From Phenylobacterium montanum (lineage in GTDB: Bacteria > Pseudomonadota > Alphaproteobacteria > Caulobacterales > Caulobacteraceae), in NCBI RefSeq assembly GCF_018135625.1, contig NZ_CP073078.1, positions 1,302,001 through 1,366,000 on the forward strand: a stretch of DNA of 64,000 nucleotides, read 5' to 3'. The position numbers and the translations under genes were made by a program. Shown here in pieces: positions 53,592-62,612 of this stretch. How positions within the stretch are numbered: the stretch's first letter is position 1; each line of letters begins with the position of its first letter. Below the pieces are notes generated by a model. That model saw nothing but the letters and a program-made list of their open reading frames with translations. It was not told where the DNA came from and did no database searches.

Positions 53592-54380
53592 TTAGAACAC
53601 CAGCCGGCTGCCGACCAGCACCAGGGCCGAGGCCAGCACTGGGCGCAGGATGCGGTCCGAGACCCGCGACGAAACCAGGCTGCCCAGTACGATCCCTGGG
53701 ATCGATCCCGACAGCAGCGAGACCAGGAGGTGAAAGTCCACCGAGCCCATCATCCAATGGCCCATGCCGGCGATCAGGGTCAGGGGCACCGCGTGGGCGA
53801 TGTCCGAGCCGACCAGTTTCCCTACCGGAAGGTCGGGATAGAGAACCAGCAGCACGGTTATGCCGATCGCCCCGGCCCCGACTGAGGACAGGGACACCAG
53901 AACGCCCAGGATGGCGCCGAGGATGACGGTGAAGATCGCCGTGCGGCGCGGATCGATCTCGCCGGCCCGCTCGCGGAAGTGCTTCAGTATGAAATTGCGG
54001 AATAGAATGGCGATGGCGGTGGCGATCATCGCCACGCCGAGCACCACGGTGATCAGGTGATTGGCTCCGGCGCCTTGCTTCTCGGCATGGGCCAGGATCG
54101 TCAGGGTGATGATGGTGGCCGGCGCGCTGCCGGTCGCCAGGCGCCGGACGACCCGCCAATCGACCGTGCCGCTGGCCCCGTGCACGGCGGTGCCGACGGT
54201 CTTGGTCGCGGCGGCGTAGAGCAGGTCCGTGCCTACGGCCGTGCTTGGGTGAATGCCGAACAGCAGCACCAGGAGCGGAGTCATCAGCGAACCGCCGCCG
54301 ACACCGGTCAGGCCGACCAGTAGACCGACCAGGAAGCCGGACGCGGCGTAGAGGGGATTGATCGAAGCCAGAAGATGCAT
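53592..54380 (-). CDS. TauE/SafE-family sulfite/organosulfonate exporter
   Basis: This 262-residue membrane protein has about eight helices in two repeats. The first is ASGFLVGLLVGLTGVGGGSL and the second is LGVLVSLSSVGAGAIGITVL, each with the family GxGGG-like motif. The family exports small organosulfur or organic anions. It is convergent with the aminotransferase gene, 5 bp apart, without a strong terminator. The substrate is not shown. Confidence 0.9.
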   Translation of the reverse strand: MHLLASINPLYAASGFLVGLLVGLTGVGGGSLMTPLLVLLFGIHPSTAVGTDLLYAAATKTVGTAVHGASGTVDWRVVRRLATGSAPATIITLTILAHAEKQGAGANHLITVVLGVAMIATAIAILFRNFILKHFRERAGEIDPRRTAIFTVILGAILGVLVSLSSVGAGAIGITVLLVLYPDLPVGKLVGSDIAHAVPLTLIAGMGHWMMGSVDFHLLVSLLSGSIPGIVLGSLVSSRVSDRILRPVLASALVLVGSRLVF

Positions 54381-54808
54381 GCGGTGGAACGGGAACTCGC
54401 TGGCTCGCCGAAAGCGGCCTGGGCGCGGACGCTCAGCCCCCTCCCGGCAGGAAGGACAATCCTACCCGGATCAGAGGGATAAAGCTAAAGCCCATCGGCA
54501 GGCTCCGGGCGAAACCAGAAATATTCGGCGCGTCTATAGGATTTCAGGCCGGCGATCGGTGAAGGCCGGCGGCGATTCGCGTGCGGCGGACCGGAGCCGT
54601 CCCCCGGGCGTTCGGCGCCTCCCGCTGGCCAAAACGGCGCCCTCAGCCCGCTGCGAAGCTTGAAATCGTGTTTTTCCAACGGTTTTTCGACCCGCGCCTC
54701 TTGAGAACCGATCGCATCGGGTTCACTCTCGCGTCAGGTGTTCCGCATCCCTGATACGCGGGGGCGAGGGTGCGAGCCGTGGTCATGACCGTCACCCTGG
54801 AGTGATCC
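54381..54808. other. Non-coding region upstream of exporter and cupin genes
   Basis: About 430 bp lie between the TauE/SafE gene and the cupin-like gene, both transcribed away from here. Open frames in it are arginine/proline-rich shadows. I see a short GGGTG...CACCC repeat near 54764-54798, just before the cupin gene, and no clear promoter match. It probably carries the two divergent promoters. Confidence 0.45.
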
Positions 54809-55255
54809 ATGCCGCTGTCGCTTTTTCGCCTGCTCGTCGCCGCCCTGGCGTCGATATCGACGGTGCACGCCTCCAGCTCTTGCAAATATTCGATGCATGC
54901 CACCAGCCCCGGAGACCGCGTGCTGGCGGGCCTGCGTGAAGCGGTCAGCCAAGGCCCCTCCGGCGACTATGCCCGGGCAGGCGACGCGGGCGGCCGGGTC
55001 AGCGTCGCGCCTGAGGCCAAGCCGGCCGAGAGCGAGCGCCAGGGCTATGTGGTCGGCGTGGTCACCCGGGGCCGCTTCATCCTTAAGGAAGACGGCAAGC
55101 CGCCGCGCGTCCTGGGCCTGGGTGAGACCTTCTTCGAGCCGGCGGATGCGCCGGGTCTCAGGCTCGACAGCGCCAGCCCCAGCGCCTCGGCGCGGATGGT
55201 CGGGGTCTATCTGCCCAAGGCTTTCGCCCACCGCGCCCGTCGCGAACGTAGCTGA
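54809..55255 (+). CDS. Cupin-like secreted protein
   Basis: This 148-residue protein has a signal-like N-terminus (LFRLLVAALASISTVHA). A small beta-barrel region shows a cupin pattern: YVVGVVTRGRFILKEDGKPP (first cupin box) and LGLGETFFEPADAPGLRLD (second). The histidines typical of metal cupins are absent. It may bind a small molecule or be a sensor in the periplasm. The start choice is moderate; an internal ATG at the MHAT codons is possible. Confidence 0.65.
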   Translation: MPLSLFRLLVAALASISTVHASSSCKYSMHATSPGDRVLAGLREAVSQGPSGDYARAGDAGGRVSVAPEAKPAESERQGYVVGVVTRGRFILKEDGKPPRVLGLGETFFEPADAPGLRLDSASPSASARMVGVYLPKAFAHRARRERS

Positions 55256-55273
55256 GCCAACGGGTCCCGGCGA

Positions 55274-56053
55274 TCAACCCAACCCGCGCCGCTGGGCCAG
55301 GGCGGTGACGCTGGCGGTCCCGATCTGGCCGTCCTGGTCATGCAGCCAGCACTCGCCGATCGCCACCCCATCCGTCGCCTGGTGGCAGGTCACCTGAAAC
55401 CCGACCCAGTCCTGGCGTGGCAGGCGATGCAGATAGAGGGTCACGTCGCTGTTGATGTAGCCAAGTCCCTTGTCCCCGGCGTTGGCGAACGGACTGGCGA
55501 AGTCGGCGGCCAGGGCCACACGGGTGAACGGGGTCATCGGCTCATCGTCGACCAGGGGGCGAACCTCGCGCATCCACAGGCGCCGCTCGCCAAGGTCGCC
55601 CCATCCGCCGACGATGGGTCGGGTCTCCCACATGCCGCCCAGATTGGCCCGCGGGTCTGCCGGCGTGGGCAGGGCGTCCGGCGGCGGCGAGCCCCAGGGC
55701 GGCGGGGTCCAGACGCGCCCCTCCGGGGCTTCGGTGCGGCGCAGCAGCTGGCAGGTGGCCCGGGCCATGCTCTGGCCTGCGCTGAAGAACTCCGCGTCGA
55801 TCACCTTGATCCGCTTGCCCTCACGCACTGGGCGGGTGGTCACCTCGACCGGAGACAGGTCCGGCAGCTTGTACATGTCGACGGTCAGCCGGGCCGGAAC
55901 GAAGTCCGGTTCGCCATAGAGGCGCTCGATCTCATAGCCCAGAAGGCCGATCACCACCCGCCCGTGCAGCGAAGTCTCGTTCCAGGGACCGCGGCTGATG
56001 GCGCTGGGGACATAGCGCGCGCCGTCGCGCGTAAAGAAAGGCTGGTTGCTCAT
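55274..56053 (-). CDS. Acyl-CoA thioesterase-like hotdog protein
   Basis: This 259-residue protein contains two hotdog-like halves: ETSLHGRVVIGLLGYEIERL, then MYKLPDLSPVEVTTRPVREG, with a C-terminal half including FTRVALAADFASPFANAGDK and YINSDVTLYLHRLPRQDWVG. This is the TesB/thioesterase-like superfamily, acting on acyl-CoA in the cytoplasm, sometimes in sterol or aromatic catabolism. No neighbouring gene gives a substrate. Confidence 0.82.
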   Translation of the reverse strand: MSNQPFFTRDGARYVPSAISRGPWNETSLHGRVVIGLLGYEIERLYGEPDFVPARLTVDMYKLPDLSPVEVTTRPVREGKRIKVIDAEFFSAGQSMARATCQLLRRTEAPEGRVWTPPPWGSPPPDALPTPADPRANLGGMWETRPIVGGWGDLGERRLWMREVRPLVDDEPMTPFTRVALAADFASPFANAGDKGLGYINSDVTLYLHRLPRQDWVGFQVTCHQATDGVAIGECWLHDQDGQIGTASVTALAQRRGLG

Positions 56054-56140
56054 GCGGCAAGCTTAGCCCGGCCTCTCGACTTCCGCCCAGCCCCGTGAAT
56101 GATCGGCGATCAGGAATCATCACACCGTGAGTAAACGCGC

Positions 56141-57544
56141 ATGAAGTCCGCCATCGCCCTGGCCGCCCTGCTGGCCGCAGCCCCTGCCGCCGCCCAGCCC
56201 TTGTCGCCGGATGTCGCTGCGTTCCGCGACACCTACAAGGAACTGGTGGAGACCAACACCGAGCTTTCCATCGGCAGCTGCACCGAGGCGGCGGAGAAGA
56301 TGGCGGCGCGGCTGAAGGCGGCGGGTTATGCCGACGGCGACGTGCATGTCTTCACCGGGCCGGACCACCCCAAGGAAGGCGGCGTCGTGGCTGTGCTGCA
56401 CGGCTCGGACCCCAGCGCAAAGGCGATCCTGCTGCTGGCGCATATCGACGTGGTCGAGGCCAAGCGGGAGGACTGGACGCGCGATCCGTTCAAGCTGGTG
56501 GAGGAGAACGGCTACTTCTACGGGCGCGGCGCCAGCGACGACAAGGCCATGGCCGCAGTCTGGGTCGACACCATGATCCGCTACAAGAAAGAGGGCTTCC
56601 GTCCCCGGCGCGACGTCAAGATGGCCCTGACCTGCGGCGAGGAGACCTCGGGCGCGTTCAATGGCGCCGACTGGCTGGTCCGTAACCAGCGCCCCTGGGT
56701 CGATGCGGCCTTCGCCCTCAACGAGGGGGCCGGCGGACGGCTGGACGAAAAGGGCGACCGCGTCAGCCTGGGGGTCCAGGCCGGCGAGAAGGTCTATCAG
56801 GACTACCAGTTGGAGACGACCAACCCCGGCGGCCACTCCTCGCGGCCGGTCAAGGACAACGCCATCTATCGCCTGGCCGATGGCTTGGCGCGGCTGCGCG
56901 ACTACGACTTCCCGGTGCAGTTCAACGACGCCACGCGCCTCTATTGGGATCGCATGTCCAAGATCGTCGGCGGCGAGAATGGCGCGGCCATGCAGGCGAT
57001 TCTGAAGGACCCGGCCGACGCCAAGGCGGACGCAACCCTATCCAAGGACCCGAGCTGGCACTCGATGCTCCGCACGACCTGCGTGGCCACGCGCCTGTCC
57101 GGCGGCCACGCCAACAACGCCCTGCCCCAGCGCGCCGACGCCAACGTCAACTGCCGCATCTTCCCGGGCGTGCCGATCGAAGACGTGCGCCAAGCCATCG
57201 TCAAGGCGGTGAACGACCCGCAGATCGCCGTCACGGTGGTCGAGCCTAAGTCCCCCGCCCCACCGGCACCGACGCTGACCCCGGCCATGCTGGGCCCGGT
57301 CGAGAAGGTCTCGGCCGAGCTCTGGCCCGGCGTGCCGGTCGTGCCGACCATGTCCACCGGCGCCACCGACGGGGTCTACACCAATGCCGGCGGCATCCCC
57401 ACCTATGGGCTGTCCGGCATGTTCGGCGATCCGGACGGTGATGGCGTTCACGGTCTGAACGAGCGGATTCGCGTACGCTCGCTCTACGAAGGGCGCGACT
57501 TCCTCTACCGGGTGGTCAAGCTCTACGCCGACCAGAAGGGCTGA
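56141..57544 (+). CDS. Secreted M20-family metallopeptidase
   Basis: A signal peptide ends near PAAAQP. The 467-residue enzyme has the M20 zinc site: LLLAHIDVVEA (His), YGRGASDDKAMAAV (bridging Asp) and LTCGEETSGAFNG (Glu pair). TNPGGHSSRPV belongs to the dimerisation domain. FPGVPIEDVRQAIVK is another family segment. It should be a periplasmic dipeptidase or carboxypeptidase. It stands alone. Confidence 0.92.
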   Translation: MKSAIALAALLAAAPAAAQPLSPDVAAFRDTYKELVETNTELSIGSCTEAAEKMAARLKAAGYADGDVHVFTGPDHPKEGGVVAVLHGSDPSAKAILLLAHIDVVEAKREDWTRDPFKLVEENGYFYGRGASDDKAMAAVWVDTMIRYKKEGFRPRRDVKMALTCGEETSGAFNGADWLVRNQRPWVDAAFALNEGAGGRLDEKGDRVSLGVQAGEKVYQDYQLETTNPGGHSSRPVKDNAIYRLADGLARLRDYDFPVQFNDATRLYWDRMSKIVGGENGAAMQAILKDPADAKADATLSKDPSWHSMLRTTCVATRLSGGHANNALPQRADANVNCRIFPGVPIEDVRQAIVKAVNDPQIAVTVVEPKSPAPPAPTLTPAMLGPVEKVSAELWPGVPVVPTMSTGATDGVYTNAGGIPTYGLSGMFGDPDGDGVHGLNERIRVRSLYEGRDFLYRVVKLYADQKG

Positions 57545-57792
57545 TCCCGAAACTTGCTGGCTGGGGCGCGCGTCGCGGCTTTACCTTGACGTGCGCGCCG
57601 GGCTGTTTGCGCGCTCAAAGACCTGCCTCCTGCAAGCTCTTACCGCTCTGCTTGTGGCGCAAAAGCAACAGCACGAAAACTTGAATTCAAGACCGGTGAA
57701 GGTGGGAACAATGGCGCCTATCTTGCGTCTGGATAGCAAGGGGCGAGCCCGCGAATACTTGGCATCAGCGCTCCCCCAGTGGAGCATGAACC

Positions 57793-58113
57793 ATGGCTGC
57801 GTCGCACCTGACTGCGGTTACCAGTACTCCTGACACCGGCGCCCCTGCGGCGGAGGTCGTCGATCTGGGCCGCGAAGTCGAGACCGGAGCCCAGCGCATC
57901 CGGCGGCTGCAGCAGGAAGCGCGCACACTGGCCCGAGAACAGCTGGAGGCCTTCGAGCGAGACCTTAACGCCTTGGCCGAACGGGCCATCGAAATCGCCC
58001 AGGGCGGCGAGGTCTACCCCGTCGGCGCGCGCGAGCTGGCGGCGCGCTTGGCCGAGGAACTGGCCAAAAAAGCTCAGACCCTGGAAAGCATCATGAGCCG
58101 CGCCGCCCACTGA
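57793..58113 (+). CDS. Small coiled-coil protein (106 aa)
   Basis: This 106-residue protein is almost entirely helical. LGREVETGAQRIRRLQQEAR and TLAREQLEAFERDLNALAER form a coiled coil, and ELAARLAEELAKKAQTLESI a second helix. No named domain is recognised. A GGAAC-N16-CGTC (57705-57729) about 65 bp upstream is a near match to the EcfG stress promoter. It might be a cytoplasmic stress or nucleoid-associated factor; this is a guess from composition. Confidence 0.7.
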   Translation: MAASHLTAVTSTPDTGAPAAEVVDLGREVETGAQRIRRLQQEARTLAREQLEAFERDLNALAERAIEIAQGGEVYPVGARELAARLAEELAKKAQTLESIMSRAAH

Positions 58114-58204
58114 GGCTTATCAAGCCGGCGATTGTGAATTGATCGGCCGAGGTTTCCGCCCGACCCTGAACCCGCGCGATCAGTCCCCGCGTTGAGGTAG
58201 CGTG

Positions 58205-59011
58205 ATGAGCGTCGGCCTTCTGCTGATGACCAACGCCGCAGGCTCGGCGGCCTGCTACCTGATCCTATGGTCGATCGCCCTTCGGCTGAGGGACGTGACG
58301 TTCGTCGACGCCTACTGGCCGCTCGGCATGATGCTCCTGGCCTGGAACAGCTTTTTCGAGACCGGGCCTGCGACGTCGCACAAGCTGGCGCTGGGCCTGG
58401 TCTGCGCGGCCTGGGGCATCAGGCTCGGCTCCTACCTGCATTGGCGCTGGCGCCGGCGCGGGCCGGACCGTCGCTACCAGGCTTTGCTGGACAAGGCGGA
58501 GCGCAAGGGCGGCCTGGACTTTCCAATCGCCTCCCTGGTCATGGTGTTCGCCCTGCAAGCCGTTATGCAGTTCGTGGTCAGCTTGCCGGTGCAACTGGGC
58601 ATGCTGGCCGGGCCGGGGCGCGAGCTGGGGCCCGAGGCCCACGCCGGGATCGCGCTCGCTCTGGTCGGCATCGTTTTCGAGACAGTGGGCGATTGGCAGC
58701 TGGCCCATTTCCGCGCCGACCCGCGCAACCGGGGCCAGGTGCTCGAGACCGGCCTGTGGCGCTATTCGCGCCATCCCAACTATTTCGGCGACGCCTGCGT
58801 CTGGTGGGGGCTCTATCTGATCGCGGCCGAGACCCCGCTGGGCCTGTGGTCCCTGCCAGGGCCGATTCTCCTGACCCTGATGCTGATCGGCGGGCGCGGC
58901 GCACCGGCGATCGAGGGCGAACTGCGCCGCACGCGGCCCGGCTATGAGGCCTATGCGCGGCGCACCTCGGGCTTCATCCCCCTGCCGCCCAAACGGCTGG
59001 CGGCGAGTTGA
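58205..59011 (+). CDS. DUF1295 membrane protein (steroid 5-alpha-reductase-like fold)
   Basis: This 268-residue protein starts at the ATG at 58205 (GAGG 8 nt before; a GTG at 58202 is also in frame). It has seven or so helices. The family signature is VLETGLWRYSRHPNYFGDA, followed by WWGLYLIAAETPLGLW, with a C-terminal RRTSGFIPLPPK. The fold binds NADPH in steroid reductases and methyltransferases; the bacterial DUF1295 role is unknown. Confidence 0.9.
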   Translation: MSVGLLLMTNAAGSAACYLILWSIALRLRDVTFVDAYWPLGMMLLAWNSFFETGPATSHKLALGLVCAAWGIRLGSYLHWRWRRRGPDRRYQALLDKAERKGGLDFPIASLVMVFALQAVMQFVVSLPVQLGMLAGPGRELGPEAHAGIALALVGIVFETVGDWQLAHFRADPRNRGQVLETGLWRYSRHPNYFGDACVWWGLYLIAAETPLGLWSLPGPILLTLMLIGGRGAPAIEGELRRTRPGYEAYARRTSGFIPLPPKRLAAS

Positions 59012-59102
59012 TCTGCCGATTTGGCGCATCGGTGGTAACCAGCGCGACGGCGAGAGCGTATGAAAAGCCAGAAGGTCCCAGCCTGAAACACCCGGAGGCC
59101 CC

Positions 59103-59618
59103 ATGCGCGCCGCAGCCGCGATCGTCACCGCATTCGCCTTCACCGGCCCCGCCGCCGCGATGCAACTCACCAGCCCCGACCTGAAGGCCGACGCACCCAT
59201 GCCGCTCCTGCACGTCTATACGCGCTGCGGCGGCCAGAACACCTCGCCGGCCCTCGCCTGGAGCGGCCAGCCCAAGGCCGCCAAAAGCCTGGTCCTGACC
59301 ATGATCGACGAGAGCGTGAAACCGGCCGGCTGGTCGCACTGGGTCGTGGTCGATTTGCCGGCGTCGGCCTCGGGCCTCGGGCGAGGCGCGGCGCCGCCGG
59401 CCGGGGCGCGGGCGATCGTCAGCAATTTCGGCGACGCCGCCTATGCCGGCCCCTGCCCTCCGCACGGAACCGGCGTGCATCGCTATGTGGTGACCGTTTG
59501 GGCCATGCCGACCGCCAAGCTCGAGATCGGCGCCGACGCCAAGGCCGCCGAGGTCTCGGCCATGCTGCAGAAGGCCGCGCTCGATCACGCCTCGATCGCG
59601 GTCACCGCCGAACGCTGA
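59103..59618 (+). CDS. YbhB/YbcL-family PEBP-like protein
   Basis: This 171-residue protein has a signal peptide (residues 1-20) and the phosphatidylethanolamine-binding-protein fold: QNTSPALAWSGQPKAAKSLV, then HWVVVDLPASASGL and YAGPCPPHGTGVHRYVVTVW. The PPxGxxHRY loop is the ligand pocket. It is periplasmic; the family has unknown function in bacteria. It stands alone. Confidence 0.92.
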   Translation: MRAAAAIVTAFAFTGPAAAMQLTSPDLKADAPMPLLHVYTRCGGQNTSPALAWSGQPKAAKSLVLTMIDESVKPAGWSHWVVVDLPASASGLGRGAAPPAGARAIVSNFGDAAYAGPCPPHGTGVHRYVVTVWAMPTAKLEIGADAKAAEVSAMLQKAALDHASIAVTAER

Positions 59619-59878
59619 ACGGCGCGCCAAACCCCGATCGACAAATTTGAACCGCCGGCGCTGCGGACGGGATACACAGACAAGTCCCCTCCGACCGGAA
59701 TAGAGCGGCCCATGACATGCGTGCGTAACTTTATAGCGAGGCGCTGGTCCCCGGGCCGACTGTCCAGCTTGGAATAGACAGAGCTTCAAACCGCTTACAA
59801 TTCAACCGAAGACAGGGCGCCGGCCTTCGCTCGCGCTTGCCCCGACATTTTGACCTTCAATATCTGCCAGAGGCGCCG

Positions 59879-61234
59879 ATGCAGCTCAATCTGGACTGCG
59901 CGAGGCTGCTCGCGCTCCTGACCGTCCTCGCAGCGAGCCTGGCCCAGGCGGCGCCTGCAAACGCCGTCCCGGCCTTCGCCGCCCAGACCGGCCAGCCCTG
60001 CCAGATGTGCCATGTGGGCGGGTTCGGGCCGCAGCTCACCGTGTTCGGCCGCAATTTCAAGCTGCACGGCTACACTCAGCGCGCAACGCCGTTCAGCATC
60101 CCGCTCTCGGCCATGGTCGAGGCGTCCTACGTCCGCACCACCAAGGCGCAGGCCGCTCCGCCGGCGCCCGATTTCGCACGAAACGACAATGTCGCCCTGG
60201 ACCAGGCCAGCCTGTTCTTCGCCGGCGGCTTCGGCGAGCATTTGGGCGCCTTCGTCCAGGCCACCTATGACGGCGTGGCCAGGGCCTTCAGCTGGGACAA
60301 CCTGGATGTCCGGGCCACAACCACGACGCAGCTCGCCGGGCATGACGTGGTCGTGGGCGCCAGCCTGAACAATGCGCCGGGCGTGCAGGACGCCTGGAAC
60401 ACCCTGCCGGCCTGGGGCTTCCCCTATTCCGGCTCCAGCCTTGCGCCGGCGCCCGCGACCACGCCCCTGATCGACGGCGCCCTGGCCCAGACCAGCCTGG
60501 GCCTTACCGGCTACGCCTGGATCGACTCCAGCCTGTATCTCGAAGGCGGCGCCTACGGCTCGCCGGGCGCCACGAGCCTCGCCCGCCTGGGCGCCGATCC
60601 CACCTCGCCTGGCGACATATCCGGCCTGGCCCCCTACGGCCGGATCGCCTTTCAGAAGATGATGGGCAATGCGGCGCTCGAGGTCGGCGCCTTCGGCGTC
60701 GACGCCAGCATCCATCCCGGCCTCGACCGCTCGACGGGCTTCCTGGACCGCTACACCGACCTGGGCGTCGACGCCTCCTACGAGGCGCCCCTGGCCCATG
60801 GCGACATCTTCGCCGTCAACGCCCGCTACACCCATGAGCGCCAGGCGCTGCAGGCGACCTGCGCCTTGGCGATCGAAGGCCGCCCGGGCGGCTGCGGGCA
60901 CAGCCATCTCGACGAGATGACCGCCGACGTCTCCTACTATTGGCATGGCTGGCTGGGCGCGACCCTGGCGGGGTTCGACACCACCGGCTCGGCCAACCCC
61001 GTGATCTACGCCGGCAACCGCACCTTCAGGCCCGACAGCACCGGGGTGATGCTGCAGCTCGACGCCACCCCGTTCGGCGGGCGGCCACAGCCGGCGCGGC
61101 GGGCGAACCTGAGGGTCGGGCTGCAATACACCGCCTACACCCGCTTCGACGGCGCCGGGGTCAATTTCGACGGCGCTGGGACCCGCGCTTCGGACAACAA
61201 CACCTTCAGGGTATTCACATGGCTCGCCTTCTGA
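59879..61234 (+). CDS. Cyc2-like fused monohaem cytochrome c/outer-membrane porin
   Basis: The ATG at 59879 follows AGAGGC; a TTG at 59837 is less likely. A signal peptide ends near ANA (residue 29). AVPAFAAQTGQPCQMCHVGG follows, with one haem motif CxxCH at 41-45, then LTVFGRNFKLHGYT. This is the start typical of Cyc2, the outer-membrane iron oxidase in which a monohaem cytochrome plugs a 16-strand barrel. The remaining 390 residues alternate short beta strands and Gly/Ala loops and end in a C-terminal Phe (VFTWLAF), the outer-membrane barrel mark. Length (451) fits Cyc2. Iron oxidation is not shown. Confidence 0.75.
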   Translation: MQLNLDCARLLALLTVLAASLAQAAPANAVPAFAAQTGQPCQMCHVGGFGPQLTVFGRNFKLHGYTQRATPFSIPLSAMVEASYVRTTKAQAAPPAPDFARNDNVALDQASLFFAGGFGEHLGAFVQATYDGVARAFSWDNLDVRATTTTQLAGHDVVVGASLNNAPGVQDAWNTLPAWGFPYSGSSLAPAPATTPLIDGALAQTSLGLTGYAWIDSSLYLEGGAYGSPGATSLARLGADPTSPGDISGLAPYGRIAFQKMMGNAALEVGAFGVDASIHPGLDRSTGFLDRYTDLGVDASYEAPLAHGDIFAVNARYTHERQALQATCALAIEGRPGGCGHSHLDEMTADVSYYWHGWLGATLAGFDTTGSANPVIYAGNRTFRPDSTGVMLQLDATPFGGRPQPARRANLRVGLQYTAYTRFDGAGVNFDGAGTRASDNNTFRVFTWLAF

Positions 61235-61596
61235 TCCTGACCGTGCTCGCCGCACTGGCGGCCCCCCTGGCCCAGGCTGTCGCCGGGGCCGACCCTGGCC
61301 AAGGCCGGGCGGTGTTCGCCGCCCAGTGCGGGGTTTGCCATTCCAACGCCCGTAGCGGCGGGGTGATCGTCGGGCCGCCTCTGTATGGGGTGGTAGGGCG
61401 CAAGGCCGGCACGGTGGCCGGCTTCGACTATTCACAGGCGATGAAAGGCGCCGGCTTCGTCTGGACCCCAGACCGGCTGCACGCCTACCTGCCGGCGCCG
61501 CGCGACTACCTGCCGGGGGTCAAGATGACCTATGCCGGGCTGAAGGACCCGAACAAGCTCGACAGCCTGATCGCCTATCTGCAGACGCTCCGGTGA
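61219..61596 (+). CDS. Class I c-type cytochrome
   Basis: The ATG at 61219 lies within the end of the Cyc2-like gene (16-bp overlap in another frame), so the two genes are co-expressed. The 125-residue protein has a signal peptide and haem site QCGVCHSN (Cys37, Cys40, His41). GPPLYGVVGRKAGTVAGFDY follows, with the axial Met103 in GVKMTYAG. This is a mitochondrial-type cytochrome c of the periplasm. It is the likely electron partner for the outer-membrane cytochrome, passing electrons to or from a terminal oxidase. Confidence 0.92.
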   Translation: MARLLILTVLAALAAPLAQAVAGADPGQGRAVFAAQCGVCHSNARSGGVIVGPPLYGVVGRKAGTVAGFDYSQAMKGAGFVWTPDRLHAYLPAPRDYLPGVKMTYAGLKDPNKLDSLIAYLQTLR

Positions 61597-61600
61597 GACC

Positions 61601-62587
61601 TCAGATCCCAGCGAAGGCCGCCCTGACGCGCTCGACGCCAGCGCCCTCGGCCAGCAGAAGCTGCAGCAGCACCCGCGCCTTGCGCGCGTCCAGGGGCCCG
61701 GCGCCGATCAGGCCCTTGGCCAGAAGCTCGATCTCGCCGCCGCCAAAGCCGTAGGAGTTCTGCAGAGTCTCGCCGGCGCCGGTGCGGCTGGCGAACACCA
61801 CCGGACGCTCGGCCGCCAGAGCCGCCAGCGGGGCCACCGCCGCGGCCGCCACATGGCCGGCGCCCGGCAAGGCCACCACCAGGCCGTCGCAGGCCGGCGC
61901 CAGGGCCTCGACCACCTTTGGCTCCAAGCCCGGCCCCGCCTCGACGATCGGAACCACCGGCTCGCCGCCGGGATAGGCGAGGTGTGGCAGGTCGAAAGCG
62001 GGCTTGAGGGCGATGCGGACCCGTCCCTCGGCCACCCAGCCGATCGGGCCGAACGGGGCGGAGGAGAAGGCATGCGGGCGGAAACTGTGGGTCTTGCGCA
62101 CCAAGGCCCCGACATGGATCTCGTCGTCGCTGACTACGAGCAACCCGAGGCCCCGCGCCTTGGCGCTGGCGGCGACGCGGATCGCGGCGGCCAGATTGGC
62201 CGGGCCGTCGGCGCCCAGCTGGTCCGGCCGGCGCATAGCCGAGGTCATGACGATCGGCGCCTCGGCTCGGGTCAGGAGGGCCAGGGCGAAGGCCGTCTCC
62301 TCCAGGGTGTCGGTGCCGTGGGTGATGACCACGCCGTCGAACATCTCGGCCGCCTCTTGCGCCGCCGCGGCGATCCGGCCGAGGTCGCTCAGGGTGAAGC
62401 TGGCGCTGGGCTTGGCCAGGACCGGCCGCACCTCGATCTCGGCTAGCGTCTCTATGCCCGGGACCGAGGCCGACAGCGCCGCCCCGTCCAGGGCCAGCTG
62501 CCCGCCTCTACCGCCTTGGGCGGTCATGGCGATGGTGCCGCCGGTGGTCAAAAGGGCGATGCGCGGGCGAGGCGGATTCTGAGTCAT
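61601..62587 (-). CDS. L-asparaginase
   Basis: This 328-residue enzyme has RIALLTTGGTIAMTAQGG with the nucleophile Thr and VVITHGTDTLEETAFALALL with the Thr-Asp pair of the second site. RRPDQLGADGPANLAAAIRV follows the usual family pattern. It hydrolyses asparagine to aspartate and ammonia in the cytoplasm (no signal peptide). It is convergent with the cytochrome gene, 5 bp apart, and stands alone otherwise. Confidence 0.92.
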   Translation of the reverse strand: MTQNPPRPRIALLTTGGTIAMTAQGGRGGQLALDGAALSASVPGIETLAEIEVRPVLAKPSASFTLSDLGRIAAAAQEAAEMFDGVVITHGTDTLEETAFALALLTRAEAPIVMTSAMRRPDQLGADGPANLAAAIRVAASAKARGLGLLVVSDDEIHVGALVRKTHSFRPHAFSSAPFGPIGWVAEGRVRIALKPAFDLPHLAYPGGEPVVPIVEAGPGLEPKVVEALAPACDGLVVALPGAGHVAAAAVAPLAALAAERPVVFASRTGAGETLQNSYGFGGGEIELLAKGLIGAGPLDARKARVLLQLLLAEGAGVERVRAAFAGI

Positions 62588-62612
62588 GGCCGAGGCTTAG
62601 GCCCTTTTTCGA

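Noticed and set aside
57591-57833. 80-codon frame before the coiled-coil gene
   Set aside because: It overlaps the coiled-coil gene start, lacks an SD and has no family look.
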